Assembly (NCBI GenBank): GCA_026003235.1
Contig: BPGW01000010.1
Location: 1-40,942 of the forward strand
Source of the DNA: Bacteroidia bacterium
Lineage (GTDB): Bacteria; Bacteroidota; Bacteroidia; SpSt-205
Reading direction: 5' to 3'
Length of the DNA stretch: 40,942 nucleotides
A program made the translations under genes and the position numbers. Each line of letters opens with the position of its first letter. Within the stretch, counting starts at the first letter, position 1. Shown here one piece after another: positions 20,117 through 27,743 of this stretch. The notes under the pieces are model-generated. The model saw only the letters and a list, made by a program, of their open reading frames with translations, had not been told where the DNA came from and made no database searches.

Positions 20117-21032
20117 AGCTTCCGCTTTGCGCCTTCCTCACCTATTGGGGATACGGGAGCTTTCGGCCGAGCAGATTAGGCAGCTTTATGAGCTGGCGGA
20201 CCGATTTTACGAAGTGCTTCAGCAGCCTACGAGAAAAGCCCCTGCGCTGGCCGGTCGTACAGTAGCCCTCTTGTTTTTTGAAAGCTCTACCCGCACCCGG
20301 CTTTCCTTTGAGCTGGCAGCTAAGCGCCTGGGGGCTGATGTGGTGCATTTTTCCGCGACGGGCTCCAGCCTTGACAAAGGAGAGTCACTCCTTGATACGG
20401 CGCTCAACATCTTAGCCATGGGGGTGGATCTGGTCGTGGTTCGGCATAAGGGCGTGGGCACCTGTCATTTTTTGGCCCGGCACTTGCCTGTACCCGTAGT
20501 CAACGCCGGCGATGGCACCCATGAGCACCCCACGCAGGCCTTGCTGGACACCTACACCTTGCAAAGGCACCTCGGTTCGCTGGAAGGACGAACCCTCACG
20601 ATTGTGGGGGACCTTTTTCACAGCCGGGTGGCTTTGTCGCATTTGATTTTAGCGCCTAAGGTGGGACTTCGGTTGAGGTTATGCGCGCCGCCGACGCTGG
20701 TGCCTCCTCTCTGGTACCGCTTAGGGTGGCCCGTGTACCATCGGGTAGGTCCCGCCGTAGAAGGAGCGGATGCCATCCTGGTTTTGCGTATGCAGCGAGA
20801 GCGCCAGGCTTTTCCTCCGCTGGCCTCGTGGGAGGAATACGCTCGCTTTTATCAGGTGCGGCTTGAGCACCTCCGGCCTGGCCAGCTCCTTCTCCATCCC
20901 GGCCCTATCAATTGGGGCGTAGAACTGCATCCTTCCCTTCAGGCCTGGCCTGAAGTCCGCATCTTGGACCAAGTGACGCACGGGGTAGCGATTCGGATGG
21001 CGGTGCTGTATGCTATCCTCGGCTCGCCCTGA
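20109..21032 (+). CDS. pyrB: Aspartate carbamoyltransferase catalytic subunit
   Basis: 307 residues from ATG 20109, overlapping the pyrR stop by 8 bp. It condenses carbamoyl phosphate with aspartate, the committed step of pyrimidine synthesis. The carbamoyl-phosphate loop FESSTRTRLSFE (57-68), the catalytic Lys in SLDKGES (residue 90), and HEHPTQALLD (138-147) are present. The aspartate-side loop reads HPGPINWGVE, where many homologues have HPxPVNRGVE, so a Trp stands in for the usual Arg. No regulatory pyrI gene adjoins. The longer open frame from 20022 is pyrR shadow. Confidence 0.95.
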   Translation: MSEASALRLPHLLGIRELSAEQIRQLYELADRFYEVLQQPTRKAPALAGRTVALLFFESSTRTRLSFELAAKRLGADVVHFSATGSSLDKGESLLDTALNILAMGVDLVVVRHKGVGTCHFLARHLPVPVVNAGDGTHEHPTQALLDTYTLQRHLGSLEGRTLTIVGDLFHSRVALSHLILAPKVGLRLRLCAPPTLVPPLWYRLGWPVYHRVGPAVEGADAILVLRMQRERQAFPPLASWEEYARFYQVRLEHLRPGQLLLHPGPINWGVELHPSLQAWPEVRILDQVTHGVAIRMAVLYAILGSP

Positions 21033-21957
21033 AGGACAGTCCTTTCTGCTGGTCATTGGGGGGCCTACCGGCGCCGGAAAAACCGAGCTGGCTATCCAAC
21101 TTTACCTGCGCCACGGGTGGCCTATCCTCAGCGCAGATTCGCGCCAGATTTACCGCTACTTGGACATCGGAACCAATAAAGTCTCTCAAGCTCTCCAAGC
21201 CCAAGTACCGCACTTTCTTATAGATATCTGCTGGCCGGACGAGCCGTATAGTGCAGGGGCTTTTGTGCAAGAGGTAGAAGGGCTCCTTGGGCGGTGGAAG
21301 GGTCTGCCGGTGGTCCAGGTGGTGGGGGGAACGGGCTTTTATCTGGAGGCGCTGTTGTATGGGTTAGATCCGGTGCCGCCTATTCCGCCGGAGGTACGGG
21401 CTCAGGCGGAAAAGTGGTTGGCTGAGGTAGGGTTAGGCGCCGCCTCGGCGTGGCTCAAAGCCACGGACCCGCTTACCGCCCAGCGGATAGACCTGCACAA
21501 TCCTCGTCGGGTTCTACGCGCTGTAGAAGTCCTTTGGGCGACGGGCCGGCCCTGGGCTTCCTTTTGGAGGGAAGGGGGGCGTGAGCGCCGCTACCCCGCC
21601 CTCGTCGTAGTGCTCTCCCAGCCCCGAGAGATCCTCTACAAGCGAATCGCGCAGCGCACCCGCCAGCAAATCGCAGCCGGTTGGCTGGAGGAAACCCGCT
21701 TCGTCCTGGAAAAAGGCTATTCCCCCACAGCGGCCGGCTTACAAACCCTGGGCTACCGAGAGTGCCTCCAAGTCCTGGCAGGACAGCGCTCCCACACCAC
21801 TCTCACAGAAGCGGTCATCCAGGCCAATCGCCACTACGCTCGTCGCCAGCTTACTTGGTGGCGTAACCACGCTTGGGACCTATGGCTGGAAGAGAGTTCC
21901 CTCCCCCGCCTGTGCACTACCATAGAAGAGGCGATAGCTAAGCAACTTTCTACCTGA
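21010..21957 (+). CDS. miaA: tRNA dimethylallyltransferase MiaA
   Basis: 315 residues. MiaA adds a dimethylallyl group to N6 of adenosine 37 in tRNAs that read codons starting with U. P-loop GPTGAGKTE (18-26), SADSRQIYRYLDIGTNK (the substrate Asp loop), VVGGTGFYLEALLYGL, LQTLGYRE and the C-terminal YARRQLTWWRN are all typical. The ATG at 21010 overlaps pyrB by 23 bp, indicating translational coupling in the pyr transcript. The stop overlaps the convergent CHAT gene by 8 bp, with no room for a terminator. Confidence 0.95.
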   Translation: MLSSARPEGQSFLLVIGGPTGAGKTELAIQLYLRHGWPILSADSRQIYRYLDIGTNKVSQALQAQVPHFLIDICWPDEPYSAGAFVQEVEGLLGRWKGLPVVQVVGGTGFYLEALLYGLDPVPPIPPEVRAQAEKWLAEVGLGAASAWLKATDPLTAQRIDLHNPRRVLRAVEVLWATGRPWASFWREGGRERRYPALVVVLSQPREILYKRIAQRTRQQIAAGWLEETRFVLEKGYSPTAAGLQTLGYRECLQVLAGQRSHTTLTEAVIQANRHYARRQLTWWRNHAWDLWLEESSLPRLCTTIEEAIAKQLST

Positions 21958-24900
21958 CCAGCACGAAGGCCCCCCAGTAGTAAGGATGCGGGTAGAGTTT
22001 GCGGGTTTTTTGCTGGGCTTTAGCGAAAGCTTTAGGGGCGGGGTGTTTGGTGAGGTTTTTGTAGAGGTGTATCATGAAGTCGCGTGTGGCGGTATCGTCT
22101 ACGGGCCAGAGGGAGGCGAGCACGGTTTGAGCGCCGGCCAGGAGGAAGCCGCGTTGGAGGCCGAAGGTTCCTTCTGGGGAGGGTTCGCCGAGGCCTGTGT
22201 TGCAGGCGGAGAGGGCGACGAGTTGGGTTCCGGAGAGGTTGAGGGTAGCGGCTTCTTGGGCGGTGAGGCGCCCGTCGTTGAGGGTTGGGGGTAGGAAGAG
22301 GCTATCGGCGGCGGCTGCGCCGGCCAGGAGGAGGCAGCTTTGGGTCATGGCGGTGGCTGGGTTGCCTGGGGCGAAGAGGCCGTGTGTAGCGATGTGGAGG
22401 ATGGCTGGGGCCTGTGCGGCTTTGAGGGTGTCTTCGGTGGCGAGGGGTCCGAGGAGGGGTTGGGTGTGGAGGCGGCTGGCGATGGCTTGGGCTTCCTGTC
22501 TGGCGCCTGGGAGGGGTGGTATGCCTGCGGCGAAGGAGCGCAAGTCTGCGTTGCGGGTTGGGGCGTTGGGGGGCAGCTGGGGTGGGATGTGGCCGTAGTC
22601 TGGGTCAGCGAGGATGAGGGGAGGTTTTTTGCTGGGTTTTTCTGGGGGCAGGAGGAGTCTGCGGGTGGAGGTGAGGAAGGAGAACTCGTACTTGTCAGCG
22701 AGGTACTGTTTGGAGGAGGGGTTGTAGAAGGTGGCTGGGTTGAGGAGGTAGTAGAGGCCGTCTGGGGCGAGGTAGAGGCGTTTGGTGGTGGGGGGAAGGA
22801 GGGAGTCCAGGTGTTTCCAGAGGTAGAGGTAGGGGTAGGGGTTTGTACCGGTGGAGGTGGGGTCTGTGAGGAGGGTGTAGGCGTTGAGGGCTTGTTTTTC
22901 GCGGTTTTTGGAGAGGGGTAGGGTGAGGAGTGAGAGGGAGGAGTCTTTTTTGGAGCGGTGGAGGAGGAAGAAGAGGTAGAGGGCGGAGTCTTGGGGTAGG
23001 GGTATTCGGAGGATTTCGATGGCGGTTTCGTGGGGCTTGAGGGGAGGGAAGGTAGGTTCGGTGAAGGGGTCAGGGAGGTATCGTGTGAGGGCTGGGACTT
23101 GTGCCAGGAGTTGTTTTTCCAGGATATCGGCGAGCTTAGCGAGGGAGTCTGCGGTGGCGTAGTCTTCCTGGGCGGCGGCGTGGGCGTAGGTGCGCAGGGT
23201 TTGCTGCCAGCGGGTGAAGAGGGCCTGGGAGGTGGAGTCTGGGGACTGGGCCAGGAGACGCTGGAGGGTGCGGGTGGAGGATAGGATGTAGCCTTTGAGG
23301 GAGCGGGCTGTTTTGTAGGCGAGGGCGAGGAGGGCGGGGTTTTCTTGGGCTCGGGCGGCGGCGTGCTGGAGGAAGGCGTAGAAGGGCTCTTGGAGGGTGT
23401 TTGTGAGGAGCTGGTGTTTTTCGTGGGCGGAGAGGTAGAGGGAGGCTCGGTGGAGGAAGCGCCAGTCGGTAGCGAGGGCCTGAGAGAAGAGGGAGTCGGC
23501 GAGCTGCATTTGCCCCAGGGCGGCGTAGGTACGGGCGAGGTTTTGGAGGGAGCTGGCATAGTCGGGGTGGGAGGGGCCGAGGGCTTCTCTCAAGATAGTA
23601 GTGGCTTGCTGACAGAGCTCTAGGGCTCTGCCGTATTGGCCGATTTTTTGATACACACTGCCGAGGTTGTTGAGGGCTTTAGCATATTCTGGGTGTTCAG
23701 GTCCAAGGGCTTTTTTCCAGAGGTCTGCGGCTTGCTGGAGTAGCTCCAGGGCTTTGTCGTACTGGCCAAGGTGGAAGTATGTGTTGCCGAGGTTATTGAG
23801 AGAGCTAGCGTAGTAGGGGTGTTCCGGTCCGAGAGCTTGTCTGTGGATGTCTGCGGCTTGCTGGAGTAGCTCCAGGGCTTTGTCGTACTGGCCAAGGTGG
23901 AAATATGCGTTGCCGAGGTTATTGAGAGAGCTAGCGTAGTAGGGGTGTTCCGGTCCGAGGGCTTCTTTTCGGATATCTGCGGCTTGCTGGTAGAGCTCCA
24001 GGGCTTTGTCGTACTGACCGAGTTTAGAGTACACGCTGCCGAGGTTGTTGAGGGAGGCGGCGTAATCCGGGTGTTGCGGTCCGAAAGCCTTTTTTCGGAT
24101 GTTGGCAACTTGCTGGTGGAGTTCCAGAGCTTTGTCGTACCGACCGAGTTCTCTGTATATGACAGCGAGGTTATTGAGAGAGCTGGCGTAGTAAGGGTGT
24201 TCCGGTCCGAGAGCTTTTTTGTAGATGTCTGCGGCTTGTTGATAGAGTTCCAGGGCTTTGTCGTACTGGCCAAGGTCGGAGTACACGTTACCGATGTTGT
24301 TGAGGGAGGCAGCGTAATCTGGGTTTTCAGGACCGAAGACTTTTTGGCGGATATCAGCGACTTGCTGATGTATCTCAAGGGCTTTGTCGTACTGGCCGAC
24401 TTTGGAGTACACATTACCGAGGTTGCTGAGGGACATAACATAGTGTGGATGCTCCGGCCCGAGGGCTTTTTTGTGTATGTCGGTGACTTGCTGGAGGAGC
24501 TCCAGGGCTTTGTCGTACTGGCTCAGCTCGTAGTACACGGCGCCGAGGTTGCTGAGGGAGGCGGCATAGTCGGGGTGTTCCGGTCCGAGGGTTTGTTTGC
24601 GGATGTCTGCGGCTTGCTGGAAGAGTACCAAGACTTTACCGTACTGGCCGAGGTTGTAGTACACGACGCCGAGTAAATTCAGAGATTTGGCGTAGTCTGG
24701 GTGTGAAGTGCCTAGGTAGGTAGCTCTCAGCGCTGCTGCCTGGGTCAGGAGCGACTCTGCGAGGGAGGAGTTACCCACTTGCTCATACCTATCGCCCTGT
24801 AAGGTCAAATAACTGGCGTAGAGCGTAGGGTTGGCTTTTGGGGGGAGGAGGGAATCCCGCCAGGGGGAGGTAAGGAAGGCTTGGGGAGAAGGGAGATAGC

Positions 24901-25411
24901 TCAGGTACACCAGGATGAGGCGGGTTCGCTCTTCTGGGCAGCAGCGGCTGCGGGGCAGGAGCGAGTCCAGGAGGGAAAGCGCCTGCTGGCGGGGTAGCAG
25001 CGTCGCATACAGCTCATGGAAGCGCAGGCAAGGGCGAGGGTACTGGCGGCAGTCCAGGGCGCCTTTGACGGCGTTTAGCAGGCTATCGGTGAGGGGGAGG
25101 GGCTGGCGCTGGTGGCGAGCCAGGAGCAGGTAGGTGTAGGCCGTGAAGAGGTGTCCTGAGTCCGGGGGTGCTTGGAGGGCGTGCTGGAGGAGGCTTTCGG
25201 CGGCGGCGTAGCGAGCTGCGTAGTAGGCGGCCCGGCCTGCCGAGAGGAGCGCCCTGGGATAAGCTGGGCTTGCCGGGTCTAAGGTAGGGAGGGGCTGTTG
25301 GTAGAGCGAGTCTGCGAGGCGGTAGTGACCGCAGCCGAGAAGGCTGTCCGCTACCTTTAAGTGGTATAGGGGCTGTGCACTCAGCCAAGAGAGAACTATT
25401 ACCCACCGCAT
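21950..25411 (-). CDS. Probable exported TPR-CHAT protein (caspase-like protease), copy 1
   Basis: 1153 residues from the Met at 25411, chosen because TACCTTTG lies three bases upstream and the paralogue has the same start. The N-terminus MRWVIVLSWLSAQ resembles a short signal peptide ending in Ala-Gln. Residues about 20-238 are helical and include conserved Cys (CRQYPRPC, SRCCPE). Nine 42-residue TPR units (239-616, consensus like YDKALELYQQAADIRKKALG) and one degenerate unit follow, then a linker and the C-terminal CHAT domain (about 860-1153). The predicted catalytic His1010 (ATHGLF) and Cys1070 (LSACNTG) are intact, as is the family end YYWGAFVLV. CHAT proteins are clan CD cysteine proteases. 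Substrate and trigger unknown. Confidence 0.85.
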   Translation of the reverse strand: MRWVIVLSWLSAQPLYHLKVADSLLGCGHYRLADSLYQQPLPTLDPASPAYPRALLSAGRAAYYAARYAAAESLLQHALQAPPDSGHLFTAYTYLLLARHQRQPLPLTDSLLNAVKGALDCRQYPRPCLRFHELYATLLPRQQALSLLDSLLPRSRCCPEERTRLILVYLSYLPSPQAFLTSPWRDSLLPPKANPTLYASYLTLQGDRYEQVGNSSLAESLLTQAAALRATYLGTSHPDYAKSLNLLGVVYYNLGQYGKVLVLFQQAADIRKQTLGPEHPDYAASLSNLGAVYYELSQYDKALELLQQVTDIHKKALGPEHPHYVMSLSNLGNVYSKVGQYDKALEIHQQVADIRQKVFGPENPDYAASLNNIGNVYSDLGQYDKALELYQQAADIYKKALGPEHPYYASSLNNLAVIYRELGRYDKALELHQQVANIRKKAFGPQHPDYAASLNNLGSVYSKLGQYDKALELYQQAADIRKEALGPEHPYYASSLNNLGNAYFHLGQYDKALELLQQAADIHRQALGPEHPYYASSLNNLGNTYFHLGQYDKALELLQQAADLWKKALGPEHPEYAKALNNLGSVYQKIGQYGRALELCQQATTILREALGPSHPDYASSLQNLARTYAALGQMQLADSLFSQALATDWRFLHRASLYLSAHEKHQLLTNTLQEPFYAFLQHAAARAQENPALLALAYKTARSLKGYILSSTRTLQRLLAQSPDSTSQALFTRWQQTLRTYAHAAAQEDYATADSLAKLADILEKQLLAQVPALTRYLPDPFTEPTFPPLKPHETAIEILRIPLPQDSALYLFFLLHRSKKDSSLSLLTLPLSKNREKQALNAYTLLTDPTSTGTNPYPYLYLWKHLDSLLPPTTKRLYLAPDGLYYLLNPATFYNPSSKQYLADKYEFSFLTSTRRLLLPPEKPSKKPPLILADPDYGHIPPQLPPNAPTRNADLRSFAAGIPPLPGARQEAQAIASRLHTQPLLGPLATEDTLKAAQAPAILHIATHGLFAPGNPATAMTQSCLLLAGAAAADSLFLPPTLNDGRLTAQEAATLNLSGTQLVALSACNTGLGEPSPEGTFGLQRGFLLAGAQTVLASLWPVDDTATRDFMIHLYKNLTKHPAPKAFAKAQQKTRKLYPHPYYWGAFVLVR
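21955..23563 (-). repeat. Long direct repeat, CHAT/linker arm of copy 1
   Basis: Nearly identical to the equivalent part of the second CHAT gene (about 27749-29357), in the same orientation about 5.8 kb away. Differences are scattered single bases plus small patches, for example around 22845-22870 and 23340-23400. Boundaries are approximate. A second pair of near-identical arms covers the N-terminal coding regions (about 24698-25422 and 30492-31219). Confidence 0.85.
23564..24697 (-). repeat. TPR array of copy 1, nine 126-bp units
   Basis: Nine tandem units of 42 codons in the CHAT gene. Units 7 and 8 (encoding YYASSLNNLGN...YFHLGQYDKALELLQQ) are almost identical to each other, a sign of recent unit duplication. 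The array is much more diverged from its counterpart at 29358-30491 than the flanking DNA is. Confidence 0.9.
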
Positions 25412-25781
25412 GCCCAAAGGTACCTTCTTTTGCTCTTCTTGGGCGGCAAGCCAAGCGGCTACTGGAATAACTGGATAAGGAGAAGTTGGGCCTGGTATGT
25501 CTCGGGCATGGGGGGAGGGAAAAGCGCATCTCTCGGCTTGACGCAGCATGCCCAAAAGCGGGGTAGTTGGGTCCCCTTGCAGAGAGGGTTCCAGTGTAGC
25601 TCCCAGAAGCTCATGGGAGGTTCTTGCGCGTATGAAATGCACTCTACCCGGGCAAAGGCCTGGCCAGCGACAAACCCACCCAAGCAAGAAGGTTTATCGT
25701 CTCATCACAAGAGACACTATAATCCACCTTCAGGGTATCCTTTTGGTGGGTAAGGGTTGGGTGATTTGCTGGGTGTGGGGT
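25412..25781 (-). other. 370-bp intergenic region upstream of CHAT copy 1
   Basis: It contains the promoter element at 25415-25422. The minus frame of the CHAT gene stays open to 25687 but shows no recognisable domain and is not shared by the other copy, so I treat it as noncoding. A small imperfect hairpin (GTCTC...GAGAC, around 25702-25718) is the only other structure I see. No tRNA or CRISPR found. Confidence 0.5.
25415..25422 (-). promoter_or_regulatory. -7 promoter element TACCTTTG of CHAT copy 1
   Basis: On the minus strand TACCTTTG is followed by GGC and the ATG at 25411. The same 14 bases occur before the second CHAT gene. Confidence 0.7.
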
Positions 25782-27336
25782 TCAGGGGCTACGCTGGCGC
25801 CGCAGGAGGGATAAGGTGACCAGTCCAGCGATGAGGTAGAGGGTATGGGAGCTGGCCATGTATCGGCTTTGTACCTGAAGGAGAGCGGCGTATTCGAGGG
25901 CCATAGCCGAGGCAGAGAGGGTTAGAAGGGCTAAGAAGGGGTACTGTTTCCAGCGGTAGAGGGTCCATCCGGTGGCAAAGAGCCCGATGAAGGCTATCAG
26001 CAGGGTCAGTAGGCCGTTTGCGGTGTGAAGGAGCCAGGTAGGCCAGGGGAGAGTAGGGGGGGGCAGGCAAGAGAATTACCTCTTCGTAGAACTCGGCAAT
26101 CAGGAGATGCCAGAAGGCCCAGAAGCGGGAGCCGACGTGGTAGAGGAAGGGTTTTTCGGCCTGGAGGGTTTTTTCCCATTGGCGTATGCGTAGGATGGCT
26201 TGGTTTTCTTTTTCCCACTGGCCAGTGGTGGAGAGGTCTATGATGAGGTGGCGGATTTCCTGGCGAGCCTTCTCGTCGTATTGTCCTACTAAGAGCCGGC
26301 GGGGTAGCCGATAGGCAGGATGATAGAACCAGTAGAAGGGTTGTCCTGCGTGGCCTATAAGAAAATCCAGGGCACCCCATTCGGATGATCTTATCTCAGG
26401 GTGATACAGGCCTCTCGTGAGGGGGTAAGGATAGCCAAACCGTAGATAGTTGCAGGGCATCCAGATCAGTTCAAAGAGCAAGAAAGGCAAGAAGAAGACT
26501 CCTGCCTGCGAGAGGCAGGTGCGGAGGGGTTTCTGTTTTTGGAGGGTTGGTAGGAGGAAGTAGCCGGCTAAGAGTGGGAGAAGAGCCGCTGCGATGGGTC
26601 GTAGGAGGATAGCCCAGGTGAAAAGCGCGCCACTTAGGAGAAGCCATCCTCGGTGAGCAGGTTTAGCGCGGTAGAGGGTCCAAAAGCCCAGCGTGAGCAT
26701 GGCGTGGTGGGGTCCTTCGCTTCCTGGGACAAGCTCCAGCCGTAGGAGTTGGGGCAAGCCCGCATACAGCGACGTCACTAGCCAAAAGAGACGAAGGCTC
26801 CCGGTGATGCGATAGGCCAGGTCTCCAGCGGCTACGGCGGCCAGGGCGGTCAGTAGGAGGGTGGCCCAACCTACGCGGTGCACCAACAAGATGTCCACTG
26901 GGTGAATGCAGCTTTTTAGGGCTACCCTGAACAGCAATAGGCGAATGCGGCTTTCTGAGGGTATCCCGAGCAGCTCTAATAGGCTAAAGCAGCTTTTCGA
27001 GGCTAGTTGGAACAGCTCTAACCCCGGCAGCCGGTAATTACCCGGGCACAAGCACCGCAACGAAGGCTCTCTACGCAGGCAACGCTCCGTCTCTCGGGCC
27101 ATCCCGAAGTGAGATAACAAATCTGGATGGAAGTAAAAAGGCCCCCCCATGTAATCAGGAAGGCAAGTACTATAGCAAAGAGTATCTTGTCCACAGCTTT
27201 TCAGGCAGTGGGCGGGGAATATTACTGGGCCGTATCCTGTCATGAGGGGTTTGGATAGCGCTAAGCCGGTGAGCTTCAGGGTAAGGGCCAGTAAAAAACC
27301 TCCAACCACCTGCCATTTCGCTGCGCCTGCTTTCAT
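25782..27336 (-). CDS. Polytopic membrane protein, GT-C-like, with a C-terminal frameshift
   Basis: Start ATG 27336 has TATTTTTG five bases upstream. One membrane segment near the N-terminus (VVGGFLLALTLKLTGLAL) is followed by a large Cys-rich loop (CLKSCGQDTLCYSTC, RCLCPG) and then many hydrophobic segments. In the unshifted sequence the tail after EEVILLPAP becomes polar and Pro-rich and stops at 25789. Removing one G from the eight-G run 26056-26063 instead gives a clearly hydrophobic tail (LLTLLIAFIGLFATGW, LIAGLVTLSLL) ending at the TGA 25782-25784, about 517 residues. The topology resembles lipid-linked sugar transferases (PMT/ArnT-like), but no diagnostic motif is certain. It lies between the two CHAT genes on the same strand. 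Confidence 0.7.
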
Positions 27337-27341
27337 CCTCA

Positions 27342-27349
27342 CAAAAATA
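27342..27349 (-). promoter_or_regulatory. -7 promoter element TATTTTTG
   Basis: Exact TAnnTTTG match on the minus strand, five bases before ATG 27336 of the membrane protein; this decides the start over upstream in-frame Met codons. Confidence 0.6.
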
Positions 27350-27698
27350 CACCCTACCCTACAACCTAGTTGCCGCAAGATAGAAGGAGAGCCTGTTTCC
27401 GACATCTCACAGTGGCTGACCGGCTGTTGCAAGCCCTGTGCGTTCTTGTAGAGAAAATAACGCATGTGCTAAACAGCGTGCACCTTGAGCGGGAGATAGG
27501 TATCACCGGTGAGAGCTACTTCGTATAGAGAGTGCACTTGGCGTGTAAGTGTAGATACCTTGGGCCATTATGGACTTTTGAAGTATTATGGGCTATCCTT
27601 GCTTGCGAGAAATCGGAGCTTGTAGGAGAGGCCAGGTAGGGCACGCAGGAAACTCTTCGGGCGATTATTGGGCATTTATCGCTACCGCCTCAAGCGAT

Positions 27699-27727
27699 AG
27701 CCTACCTACTTTTCTTAAAGGTAGGCT
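27699..27727 (-). terminator. Inverted repeat after CHAT copy 2, possible terminator
   Basis: AGCCTACCT at 27699-27707 pairs perfectly with AGGTAGGCT at 27719-27727 around an 11-base loop, 16 bp beyond the CHAT stop on the minus strand. A second stem (TATCGCT/AGCGATA, 27677-27699) lies next to it and shares one base. No clear T tract follows, so it may be a weak terminator or an RNA 3'-end stabiliser. Confidence 0.4.
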
Positions 27728-27743
27728 CCTTAGCGGGCCTGGT

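Larger units (their letters stand above)
27337..27743 (-). other. 407-bp intergenic region between CHAT copy 2 and the membrane protein
   Basis: It holds the promoter of the membrane protein (27342-27349) and two adjacent inverted repeats just after the CHAT copy 2 stop. Upstream frames are open in the minus direction to 27465 but add only non-conserved residues. I find no tRNA-like cloverleaf, CRISPR or other gene in it. Confidence 0.5.

Noticed and set aside
22345-23559. Long Ser/Pro/Thr-rich frames on the minus strand inside both CHAT genes (also 28139-29386)
   Set aside because: They are frame-shifted shadows of the CHAT coding sequence; the same low-complexity pattern appears in both copies because the DNA is shared.
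23897-24676. Plus-strand frame of about 259 codons with periodic Val/Glu-rich repeats
   Set aside because: It is the antisense of the TPR array; the periodicity comes from the 126-bp units.
23564-24697. CRISPR array
   Set aside because: The period is 126 bp, in frame with a coding TPR repeat, without unique spacers or cas genes.
27337-27743. tRNA or other structured RNA gene
   Set aside because: I looked for acceptor, anticodon and T-loop patterns and saw none; only short inverted repeats are present.
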